Of a stretch of DNA of 64,000 nucleotides, positions 1-7,635 are shown in pieces; positions within the stretch are counted from its first letter, which is position 1; every line of letters begins with the position of its first letter. The stretch covers positions 90,504 to 154,503 of the forward strand of contig NZ_BNBT01000002.1 of assembly GCF_014656095.1 (NCBI RefSeq). Direction: 5' to 3'. A program made the translations under genes and the position numbers. The stretch is from Streptomyces longispororuber (lineage in GTDB: Bacteria; Actinomycetota; Actinomycetes; Streptomycetales; Streptomycetaceae). Under the pieces are notes generated by a model, which ran no database searches, had not been told where the DNA came from, and worked only from the letters and a program-made list of their open reading frames with translations.

Positions 1-1724
1 TGGCGGTCAACGCGGTCATGCACGCCGTGCTCGGCGCGGGCGAGCCGGCCGACCGGCTGCGCTCCGCCGTGCCCGCCCTGGTGGTGGTCTCCGCGGTCGC
101 GGTCCTCCGGGCGGGCTGCGCGGGCTGGTCGACGTCCCGGGCCGGGCGGCTCGAACCGCTGGTGGAGCGGGTGGCGACCACCGAGTACCTCGCCGCGGCC
201 ACCGCGGTGGAGCTGGAGGCGATCGAGGACCCGGAGTTCCGCCGCCTCATCGACGTGGCCCAGCAGGGCGCGGCCTCGGCCCGCCGCATGATCGGCGCCT
301 GCGTGGCCGCGCTGAACGGCACCATCTCCTTCCTCGCCACGGCCGGTGTCCTGGCCGTCCTGCACCCCGCGCTCCTGCCGCTGCTGCTGCTGATCGCGGC
401 ACCCCGGGGCTGGGGCGCGATGCGCGTGGCGCAGGAGCGGTACGCGTCGGTGATGACCTGGGTCGAGCACCTGCGCGCGAGCCGGCTCATCGGCAACCTC
501 CTCACCGAACGCACGGCTGCCCAGGAGGTGCGGCTGCACGGCGTCGGGCCGTTCCTGCTCGACCGCTACCGCGGCATGGCCGAGAGCGCCGAGGCGGAGC
601 AGCGGCGCCTCGCCGACGGCAAGGCGCTGACCGAGCTGGTGGCCGCGGCCCTGTCCGGCCTCGCCATGGCCGGGACGTACGGGGCGATGCTGTGGCTGAT
701 CGTGGCCGGGCACATGGAGCTGGCGGTCGCCGGTACGGCGGTGATCGCGGTGCGCTCCGGCGCGGCGGGCCTGGGGTCGCTCGTGATGAACGTGAACGAG
801 CTCCACGAGGAGAGCCTGTACGTCTCCGACCACGAGCGCTTCCTCGTGGAGGCGGCCCGGCACGCCATCCCCCACGGGGGCCGCGACGTGCCCGCCGCCG
901 TCGGCCACGTCGTCCTGCACGAGGTCGGCTACCGCTATCCCGGCCGGGACGAGCCCGCCCTGGACGGGGTGTCGTTGCGCGTGCCGATGGGCTCGGTGGT
1001 GGCGGTGGTCGGCGAGAACGGGTCCGGCAAGTCCACCCTGATGAAGATCCTCACCGGGCTGCTGCCGCCCGGGACCGGCTCCCTCCGGTGGGGCGGGGAG
1101 GACCTGAACGACCTCGACCGCTTCCAGGTCTTCGACCGCGTCACCCTGCTCACCCAGGACTTCCAGCGCTGGCCGGTCACCGCCGCGATGAACGTGCGCC
1201 TCGGCCGGCCCCACCACCCTTGCCACGACGCGGAGCTGGGCGCCTCGCTGGACTTCGCCGGGGCGTCGTCCGTCGTCGCGGAGCTTCCGCACGGTACGCG
1301 GACGCTGCTGGCCCGCGTGTTCCGCGGGGCCTCGGAGATCAGCGGGGGCGAGTGGCAGAAGTTCGGCCTGGCCCGCGCCCACTGGCGGGCCCGGACCACC
1401 CCGGCCGAGGGCCTGCTCATCGTCGACGAGCCGACCTCCGCGCTCGACCCCGAGGCCGAGATCGAGGCGTTCGACCGCATCCGCCGGCTGGCCGGGCCGC
1501 GCCGCGCCGTCGTCCTCGTCACGCACCGCATGTCCGGCGTGCGCCACGCCGACACCATCCACGTCCTCAGCCACGGACGCCTGGTGGAGTCCGGCACCCA
1601 CGACACCCTCATGGCCGCGAACGGCCGCTACGCCGCCATGTTCCGCACCCAGGCCGCCCAGTACGCCGCGGCCGGTCCCCAGGTACCGCGCCCCGGCACA
1701 CCTCGCGGGGCGGGGCACGCCTGA
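1..1724 (+). CDS. ABC transporter, fused permease/ATPase (5' end outside window)
   Basis: The reading frame is open to the first base, so the start lies outside the window. The visible part begins in the transmembrane domain (hydrophobic stretches at about visible residues 15-40, 95-130 and 210-250) and ends with a complete nucleotide-binding domain: Walker A GENGSGKST near nt 1011, signature SGGEWQKF near nt 1340, Walker B LLIVDEPTSALD near nt 1420, and the H-loop THR. The layout is that of an exporter half-transporter. The Walker A surroundings resemble ABC proteins of Streptomyces lanthipeptide loci, but no precursor peptide or synthetase is visible, so the substrate is unknown. It converges on the next ABC pair. 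Confidence 0.85.
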   Translation, partial: AVNAVMHAVLGAGEPADRLRSAVPALVVVSAVAVLRAGCAGWSTSRAGRLEPLVERVATTEYLAAATAVELEAIEDPEFRRLIDVAQQGAASARRMIGACVAALNGTISFLATAGVLAVLHPALLPLLLLIAAPRGWGAMRVAQERYASVMTWVEHLRASRLIGNLLTERTAAQEVRLHGVGPFLLDRYRGMAESAEAEQRRLADGKALTELVAAALSGLAMAGTYGAMLWLIVAGHMELAVAGTAVIAVRSGAAGLGSLVMNVNELHEESLYVSDHERFLVEAARHAIPHGGRDVPAAVGHVVLHEVGYRYPGRDEPALDGVSLRVPMGSVVAVVGENGSGKSTLMKILTGLLPPGTGSLRWGGEDLNDLDRFQVFDRVTLLTQDFQRWPVTAAMNVRLGRPHHPCHDAELGASLDFAGASSVVAELPHGTRTLLARVFRGASEISGGEWQKFGLARAHWRARTTPAEGLLIVDEPTSALDPEAEIEAFDRIRRLAGPRRAVVLVTHRMSGVRHADTIHVLSHGRLVESGTHDTLMAANGRYAAMFRTQAAQYAAAGPQVPRPGTPRGAGHA

Positions 1725-1778
1725 TCCCCGGCCGATGCGCCCTTCCGCGCCCGCCGGGGCTCCGGCGTCCGGGCCCCG

Positions 1779-1974
1779 TCAGGAGCTCCCGTCCCCAGGG
1801 GCGGTCCGCACGACGGCGAACGTCCCCCGCACGCGGGTGCCGTCCGGAGCGCGCCAGGGGCCGGTGACGTGGCCCGTCCCTTCGCCCCAGCACACCGTGC
1901 TCCATGGTGCCGACCAGGGCGTGCTCCGCCCCCTCCAGCGGGGCGCCGCGGTAGGGCGGAGGCGGGTCGATCAC
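1779..1974 (-). pseudogene. Remnant of a small protein gene, frameshifted
   Basis: On the minus strand a coding-like frame opens with GTG at 1974 (IDPPPPYRGAPLEGAEHALV) and, near MEHGV, coding character shifts to another frame (CWGEGTGHVTGPWRAPDG...) that ends in TGA at 1779. The two halves read as one protein only with a single-base shift around 1890. The family was not identified. It fills the otherwise empty gap between two convergent ABC genes. The call rests on codon pattern alone; it could be chance in GC-rich DNA. Confidence 0.3.
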
Positions 1975-2124
1975 GTCGGCGCTGGCCCGCCCACCTTCGC
2001 GTCCGGCGCGTGCCGACGGGACGGCGGGCGCGCCTTTCGGCGGTGGCGTACGGGCGTGCCCGTACCGGCACGGGCACGGGCAGGGGCACCAGCACCAGCA
2101 CCAGCAGGGTGAGCCGGGCGCGGT

Positions 2125-3840
2125 TCAGCCGCGGGGCATGGGCTCCGCGGTGAGGTGCCAGAAGTGGGCGTAGCGGCCGCCGCGGCGCAGGAGTTCGTCG
2201 TGGGTGCCCTCCTCGACGACGCGGCCGGCGTCGAGGAAGACGATGCGGTCGGCGTGCTGGACCGTACGCAGCCGGTGGGCCACCATCACCACCGTCCGGC
2301 CCCGCATCAGGCGCTCCACGCCGGCGTGCACGGCCGCCTCGTTGACGGGGTCGAGGGCCGAGGTGACCTCGTCGAGCAGCACGATCGGCGCGTCCTTCAG
2401 CAGGGCCCGGGCGATGGAGACCCGCTGGCGCTCGCCGCCCGACAGGCGTGCGCCGCCCTCGCCGACGGGCGTGGCCCAGCCGTCGGGCAGGCGCTCGACC
2501 ACCTCGTCCAGACGCGCGGCCGCCGCGGCCTCGCGCACCTCGGCGGCGGTGGCGCCGGGGCGGCCGAGGCGGACGTTGTCCTCGATGGTGCCGTCGAAGA
2601 GGTAGACGTCCTGGAAGACGATGGCGAACCGCGCCATCAGGTCCGCCGTGGCGAGGGCGCGCACGTCCGCGCCGCCGACGCGGACCGCGCCCGCGTCCAC
2701 GTCGTGGAACCGGGCGAGCAGGTGCAGGAGGGTGCTCTTGCCCGCGCCCGAGGGCCCCACCACGCCCAGCCGCCGTCCCTCGGGCACGGACAGCGTCAGG
2801 CCGTCGAAGACCGTGTGCCCGCCGTGCCGGAACGTGACCGACGCGACCTCGATGCCGTGCCCTGCGGGGCGCACCGGCTCGGCGGGCTCCGGCAGGGGCT
2901 CGGTGCGCAGCACCTCGTCGAGGCGGGCCAGTTCGCCGCGGGCTCCGCGCAGGGCGCCGCCGAGGTCGGCCAGCGACAGCAGGGGGTCGGCGCAGCGGGC
3001 GGTCAGCACCAGGACGGTCAGCAGCTCCGCGGCCCCGATGCCGCCGTCCAGCGCGCGGTACGCGCCCAGCGCCAGGAGCGCGGAGAACACCGTCTGCACC
3101 GTCAGCGTCAGGCCCAGCGCGCCGGGCAGCGCGGACAGCGTCGAGCGGCGGGAGGCGCGCCCCACCTGCCGCAGGGACTCGTCGAGGAGCCGGAAGCGTT
3201 CGGTGGTGCGGCCGCCGGCGCGCAGCACCGGCTGGGCCTGGACGTACTCGACGACCCTTCCGGTGGCCTCGCGGTCGCGTGCGGCGCGCCCGGCGTCCTC
3301 GGCGGCCGTGGCGCGGCCGGTCAGGAGCTGGATCGCGGCCACGACGGGGACGGCGGCGAGCGCAACCAGGCCGAGCTGCCAGTGCAGGGCGAGGACGACG
3401 GCGACGATCGTGAGCGGCGTCACCGCGGCGGAGACGTACGGGCCCAGCAGGTGCGCGACCACGCTCATCGCCCGCAGCACGCCCTGTCCGGCCAGGACGG
3501 ACACCTCGCCCACCCGGGCCGGGCCGTACCAGCCGAGCGGCAGCCGGGCCAGATGGTCGCCGAGGCGGTGGTACACACCGCGCAGCAGGGCGGTGCCGAC
3601 GCGGAACCCGGCCAGGTCGCCGGCGTAGCGCAGCGCCGCGCAGGCCGCCACGGCGGCGCCGAACGCGCCCAGCCAGGGCCGGGCGTCGGCGGGCGTGTCC
3701 CCGAACAGCGCCCGCAGCACCGGCACCAGCAGGGCGTACGCCAGGCCCTCGGCGACCGCGGCGGACACCATCAGGGCGAGGGTGCGGCGTATCGGGCGGG
3801 AGTGCTGGTGGCCCAGCACGCGCAGCAGCATGCGGATCAT
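2125..3840 (-). CDS. ABC transporter, fused permease/ATPase, second subunit of a pair
   Basis: 571 residues. The N-terminal part has about six membrane segments (residues 15-310). The C-terminal ATPase has Walker A GPSGAGKST, signature LSGGERQR and Walker B IVLLDEVTSALDPVNE; the VTSALDPVNE wording is typical of IrtB/YbtQ-type proteins of actinobacterial siderophore uptake, though related proteins export drugs. The start MIRMLLRVLG was chosen because its ATGA overlaps the stop of the upstream ABC gene by four bases, implying translational coupling and a heterodimer. Substrate inferred only loosely. Probably controlled by the divergent TetR gene. Confidence 0.85.
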   Translation of the reverse strand: MIRMLLRVLGHQHSRPIRRTLALMVSAAVAEGLAYALLVPVLRALFGDTPADARPWLGAFGAAVAACAALRYAGDLAGFRVGTALLRGVYHRLGDHLARLPLGWYGPARVGEVSVLAGQGVLRAMSVVAHLLGPYVSAAVTPLTIVAVVLALHWQLGLVALAAVPVVAAIQLLTGRATAAEDAGRAARDREATGRVVEYVQAQPVLRAGGRTTERFRLLDESLRQVGRASRRSTLSALPGALGLTLTVQTVFSALLALGAYRALDGGIGAAELLTVLVLTARCADPLLSLADLGGALRGARGELARLDEVLRTEPLPEPAEPVRPAGHGIEVASVTFRHGGHTVFDGLTLSVPEGRRLGVVGPSGAGKSTLLHLLARFHDVDAGAVRVGGADVRALATADLMARFAIVFQDVYLFDGTIEDNVRLGRPGATAAEVREAAAAARLDEVVERLPDGWATPVGEGGARLSGGERQRVSIARALLKDAPIVLLDEVTSALDPVNEAAVHAGVERLMRGRTVVMVAHRLRTVQHADRIVFLDAGRVVEEGTHDELLRRGGRYAHFWHLTAEPMPRG

Positions 3841-5711
3841 CGGGGGTGGCCTCCTCGGCGTTCGCCGTCGGACAGGTGCGGGGAGTGCGGGCCGGGCACC
3901 TCCGGCGAGCCCGCCGCGTGCCGGGTCCGCCAGAGCGCGGCGAACGTCCCGTCGGCGGCGAGGAGTTCGGCGGGGGTGCCGTGTTCGACGACGACGCCGT
4001 CCTGGAGGACCGCGACGGTGTCGGCGCCGATGACGGTCTCCAGGCGGTGGGCGATGACCAGGACCGTCCGGTCGCCCTGCCGCGCCTCCAGGGCGTGGCG
4101 GACCGCCCGCTCGGTGTGCGGGTCGGCGAAGGACGTGGCCTCGTCGAGCACCAGGACGGGCGTGTCGGCGAGCAACGCCCGGGCCAGCGCGATCCGTTGC
4201 GCCTCGCCGCCGGACAGCCGGGCCTCCTCGCCGATCACGGTGTCGTAGCCGCGCGGGAGTTCCAGGACGCGGTCGTGGACGGCGGCCAGGCGGGCCGCGC
4301 GGACGATGTCGTCGTGGTCGGCGTCCGGTACGGCGAGCGCGATGTTGTCGGCGACGGAGGCGCGCAGCAGGCGGACGTCCTGGAAGACGAAGGAGACCTG
4401 CCGGTACAGCTCGCGGCTGCCCAGGTCGCGCAGGTCCACCCCGCCCAGGCGGACGGAGCCGCCCGTCGGGTCGGCGAACCGCGGCAGCAGTCGGACCAGC
4501 GTGGACTTGCCGCCGCCCGACGGACCGACGAGCGCGGTGACCGTCCCCGGCTCCAGGGTCAGGTCGACCCCGCGCAGGACGTCGTGGCCCGGCTCGTGGG
4601 CGAAGCGGACGCCGCGCAGCTCGACCCGGTGGCCGCGCGGTGCGACGGGGTGCGCCGGTTCGGGCAGCGGTTCCACGGCGAGCACGTCGCGGACCCGGCC
4701 GAGGGCGCGGCGCGCGGCCTGTATGTCGTCGAAGCCGTGGCCGAGCGCCGCCACGGGGGCGGTGAGCCCGAGCCCGAGCAGCAGGAACGGCAGCAGGTCC
4801 GCCGGGTCCAGCCCGCCGCCGGTGATCCGCGCCGTACCCCCGATCAGTACGGTCAGCAGCACGACCGGGGGCGACAGAACGAGCTGCATGGCCGCGGCGA
4901 CCGGGGAGATCCCGTGCACCCAACGCCGGAAGGCGGCGACGAAGCCGTCGGCGGCGGCGCGGAACTCGCGGTGGGCGCGCTCGCCCCCGCCGAAGGCCTT
5001 GACCACCGCGATGCCCTGCGCGAACTCCACGGCGGAACCGGCGATCCGCTCCATCGCCGCGTCGAAGTCGGCCTGTTCGCGCTGCCGGGCCGGGGTCATC
5101 ATGAGCGGCACCAGCGCCACCGCCGCGACCACCGGGATCAGGGTGACGAGGGTCAGGCGCCAGTCGACGGCGAGCAGGTAGACGAGCGACACCAGCGGTA
5201 CGACGAAGGCGGAGACCAGCTCGCCCGGGGTGTGGGCGACGAGCGGGTGGACGGCGCCGACGTCGTCGCCCACCAGCTTGGCGAGTTCACCGCTGCGGCG
5301 GCGGGAGAGCCACCCGACGGGCACGCGCCCCAGGTGCGCGGCCAGCCGCCGGCGCAGGTCCAACTGCACCCGGCCGTCCAGGAGATGGCCGGTGCCCGCC
5401 GCGGCGGCACCGCACAGCAGCCGGACGAACAGGCCGAGCGCGCCCGCGAGCACGACCCACCGGACGTGCTCGCGGTCGACCGGGCCGGGGGCGAGCAGGG
5501 TCCGGCCCAGCTCGACGACCGCGAGCGACGGCGCGAGGCCCGCGAGGGCGCCGACGACCTGTAGGGCGACCACGGCGGCGAAGCCGCCCGCGTACGGGCG
5601 CAGGAGGCCCGGAGGGCCGCCGCCCTTCGGGGGGCGCGCCCGCGGTGGGGCGCCGTGCTCCGGGGGCCGGGTGGACCGCTGTTCCGTCCTGGCGAGTTCG
5701 GTGCTGGTCAT
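3837..5711 (-). CDS. ABC transporter, fused permease/ATPase, first subunit of a pair
   Basis: 624 residues, ATG with GAGAGGG ribosome site. A Pro/Arg-rich cytoplasmic N-terminus (about 1-30) is followed by six membrane segments to about residue 330 and an ATPase domain: Walker A GPSGGGKST, signature LSGGEAQR, Walker B VLVLDEATSFADP. The TSFADP motif after Walker B and the pairing with the next gene recall IrtA/YbtP; the siderophore-reductase domain of mycobacterial IrtA is absent. First gene of a two-gene operon, divergent from a TetR regulator across a region with two identical palindromes. Heterodimeric import or export of a small molecule is inferred. Confidence 0.85.
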   Translation of the reverse strand: MTSTELARTEQRSTRPPEHGAPPRARPPKGGGPPGLLRPYAGGFAAVVALQVVGALAGLAPSLAVVELGRTLLAPGPVDREHVRWVVLAGALGLFVRLLCGAAAAGTGHLLDGRVQLDLRRRLAAHLGRVPVGWLSRRRSGELAKLVGDDVGAVHPLVAHTPGELVSAFVVPLVSLVYLLAVDWRLTLVTLIPVVAAVALVPLMMTPARQREQADFDAAMERIAGSAVEFAQGIAVVKAFGGGERAHREFRAAADGFVAAFRRWVHGISPVAAAMQLVLSPPVVLLTVLIGGTARITGGGLDPADLLPFLLLGLGLTAPVAALGHGFDDIQAARRALGRVRDVLAVEPLPEPAHPVAPRGHRVELRGVRFAHEPGHDVLRGVDLTLEPGTVTALVGPSGGGKSTLVRLLPRFADPTGGSVRLGGVDLRDLGSRELYRQVSFVFQDVRLLRASVADNIALAVPDADHDDIVRAARLAAVHDRVLELPRGYDTVIGEEARLSGGEAQRIALARALLADTPVLVLDEATSFADPHTERAVRHALEARQGDRTVLVIAHRLETVIGADTVAVLQDGVVVEHGTPAELLAADGTFAALWRTRHAAGSPEVPGPHSPHLSDGERRGGHPR

Positions 5712-5850
5712 CGCCCTCTCGACTTCCTGTCCCGTTGTCGTCCCGGGAGGGGTGCGCTCGTCGGACTGCTCGGGTGGCCGTACGGAACGGGCCGGTCCGG
5801 CCGTCGCCCCCGCTCGCCACCCCGGTGCCGCTGCCGCGCACCACGGGATT

Positions 5851-5895
5851 CTTACGACGTAAGACTGTGTCCGGACGGTATACTTACGCCGTAAG
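5851..5895. promoter_or_regulatory. Double palindromic operator, probable TetR site
   Basis: Two copies of CTTACG-N-CGTAAG lie at 5851-5863 and 5883-5895, with centres 32 bp apart (about three helical turns). ATT/AAT flanks extend the match to ATTCTTACGNCGTAAG. They sit between the divergent ABC operon and the TetR gene. A good -10-like hexamer TATACT (5879-5884, plus strand) overlaps the second copy, so binding would block transcription. This is the expected site of the adjacent TetR protein. Confidence 0.75.
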
Positions 5896-6042
5896 AATGG
5901 TCAACCCGCGATCAGAACGGCCCCGTTCGGCCCGAGAGCGGCCCGGAACGGGGCGGCAGCGGACCGGAGCCAGCCCGGACCGGGGGCGTCCGGTGCGGAG
6001 GGGGCCGGGTGCGGAAGGATCCGATGCGGAAGGAGAGGCGCC

Positions 6043-6678
6043 ATGGCGGCCAGCAGGGCCCGTGGACAGCGCGTGGGGCTCACGCGGACGGCCGTCCTGG
6101 AGGCGGCCGTGCGGCTCGCCGACCGGGAGGGGCTGAAGGCCCTGTCGATGCGACGGCTCGGCGCGGAGCTGGGCGTGGAGGCGATGACCCTCTACCACCA
6201 CGTGCCGGGCAAGGACGCCCTGCTGGAGGGGATGATCGAGCGGATCGTCGCGGAGGCCGTGCCCCCGGAGTTCGGCGCCGCCACCTGGCGGGAGGACCTG
6301 CGCGCCTACGCCCGGGCGCTGGTGGAGGTGCTCGGCGCGCATCCGTACGCGGTGTCGCTGCTGCTCTCCCGGCCCGCCATGACGCCCCGCAACCTGCGGA
6401 CGATGGAGGCCGTGGTGGAGATGCTGCACGGAGCGGGCTTCGCCCTGCCCAGGACCCTGGACATCATGTACGCGCTGACGAGTTTCGTCGTGGGGCACGC
6501 CGCCGCGCAGGCGGGCGAGGCCGACGGCGCGGGCCGGCTGGCCGAGCTGGACCCCGAGGCCTATCCGCTTCTGGTCGGCGCCGCCCGGCAGTCCGGCGAG
6601 GACGCGGCGGGGGCGCGTTTCGACTTCGCGCTGGAGGCGCTGCTGGCCGGGTTCGAGAGGGAACTCGCCACCACCTGA
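6043..6678 (+). CDS. TetR-family transcriptional regulator
   Basis: 211 residues. The N-terminal helix-turn-helix (about residues 12-58) reads LTRTAVLEAAVRLADREGL...MRRLGAELGVEAMTLYHHVPGKDALL, matching TetR proteins with a TetR_C-type ligand domain. ATG at 6043 has AGGAG seven bases upstream. It is divergent from the ABC pair, with two identical palindromes between them, so it most likely represses both the transporter and itself until a ligand binds. The ligand is unknown. Confidence 0.9.
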   Translation: MAASRARGQRVGLTRTAVLEAAVRLADREGLKALSMRRLGAELGVEAMTLYHHVPGKDALLEGMIERIVAEAVPPEFGAATWREDLRAYARALVEVLGAHPYAVSLLLSRPAMTPRNLRTMEAVVEMLHGAGFALPRTLDIMYALTSFVVGHAAAQAGEADGAGRLAELDPEAYPLLVGAARQSGEDAAGARFDFALEALLAGFERELATT

Positions 6679-6717
6679 CGGCCGGGCCGCGCTCCCCCGG
6701 CGGGGCCGCGGCTCGGC

Positions 6718-7635
6718 CTAGCCGAGCAGGCCCGCCTCGTACGCCACGATCGCCGCCTGGACGCGGTTGGCGACGCCCAGTTTGGCCAGGGTGCGGCTCA
6801 CATGGGCCTTCACCGTCGCCTCGCTCATGAACAGGGCACGGCCGGTCTCCGCGTTGGACAGGCCACGGGCCACCGCGCGCAGCACCTCCTTCTCGCGGTC
6901 GGTGAGCGCGGTCAGCCGGTCCCTGGCCTGCTCCGTGCGCGCGGGGACGCCGGTCGCGTAGTGCCGGATGAGGCGGCGGGTCACGGTCGGCGCGAGCATC
7001 GCGCCCCCGGCGGCCACGGTGTGGACGGCAGCGATCAGGTCGCGCGGCGGCGTGTCCTTGAGCAGGAAGCCGACGGCGCCCGCGCGCAGCGCGTCGTGCA
7101 CGTACTCGTCGAGGTCGAAGGTGGTCAGCATGACGACCTTCGGGGCTCCCGGCGCGGCCGCCGCCCGGGCGGCGGCGGCCAGACCGTCCATACCGGGCAT
7201 GCGGACGTCCATGAGCAGGACGTCCGGGCGGTACCGGGCGGCGGCCCGCACGGCGTCGGCGCCGTCGGCGGCCTCGCCGACCACGGTGAGCGCGGGCGCC
7301 GACTCGAGGATCCGGCGCAGCCCGGCCCGCACCAGCGCCTCGTCGTCGGCGATCAGCACGCGGACCGCGTCGGCCGTGCGCGCGGCCCGGCGACCATCCT
7401 CAGCTCCGGGGCCGGCCCGGCGGCAACTTTCGGCCCCGGGCCCGGCGTGGCGACAGTCCCCCGTCCCGGGCCCGGCTCGGCGACACTCCTCGGCTCCGGG
7501 CCCGGCCCGTGAGCAGTCCCCCGTCGCGGGCCCGGCCCGGCAGCAACCCTCGGCTCCGGCGTGGCCGCCCGCTCCGGCCCCCGCTCCCGTCCCGGCACAG
7601 CCGCCCACCGCGGTTTCGTCCCCGCTCACGCTCAC
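6718..7635 (-). CDS. NarL/LuxR-family response regulator with Cys-containing repeat extension
   Basis: 305 residues from GTG at 7635, whose GTGA overlaps the kinase stop (7632-7634). Residues from about 91 on are an ordinary NarL-type regulator: receiver with DD at 97-98, phospho-acceptor Asp about 143 (LLMDVRMPG), Thr 171/172 and Lys 193; then a LuxR helix-turn-helix (LTDREKEVLRAVARGLSNAETG). The first 90 residues are unusual: Gly/Ala-rich and then five 10-residue repeats, each starting with Cys (for example CRRAGPGAED). Family members normally begin at the receiver. No ATG lies between repeats and receiver; a GTG at Val93 is a poor alternative because it would cut into the receiver. Confidence 0.85.
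   Translation of the reverse strand: MSVSGDETAVGGCAGTGAGAGAGGHAGAEGCCRAGPATGDCSRAGPGAEECRRAGPGTGDCRHAGPGAESCRRAGPGAEDGRRAARTADAVRVLIADDEALVRAGLRRILESAPALTVVGEAADGADAVRAAARYRPDVLLMDVRMPGMDGLAAAARAAAAPGAPKVVMLTTFDLDEYVHDALRAGAVGFLLKDTPPRDLIAAVHTVAAGGAMLAPTVTRRLIRHYATGVPARTEQARDRLTALTDREKEVLRAVARGLSNAETGRALFMSEATVKAHVSRTLAKLGVANRVQAAIVAYEAGLLG
7396..7545 (-). repeat. Five tandem 30-bp coding repeats in the response-regulator gene
   Basis: Five in-frame 30-bp units encode CCRAGPATGD, CSRAGPGAEE, CRRAGPGTGD, CRHAGPGAES and CRRAGPGAED (residues 31-80). Units alternate between TGD-type and AE-type endings, suggesting that a 60-bp pair was duplicated. Confidence 0.85.

Noticed and set aside
2155..4248. 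Long open frame antisense to the ABC gene (697 codons)
   Set aside because: Mirror of a real high-GC gene; composition is Gly/Ala/Arg/His/Gln-rich without domain motifs. The minus-strand gene has Walker and signature motifs.
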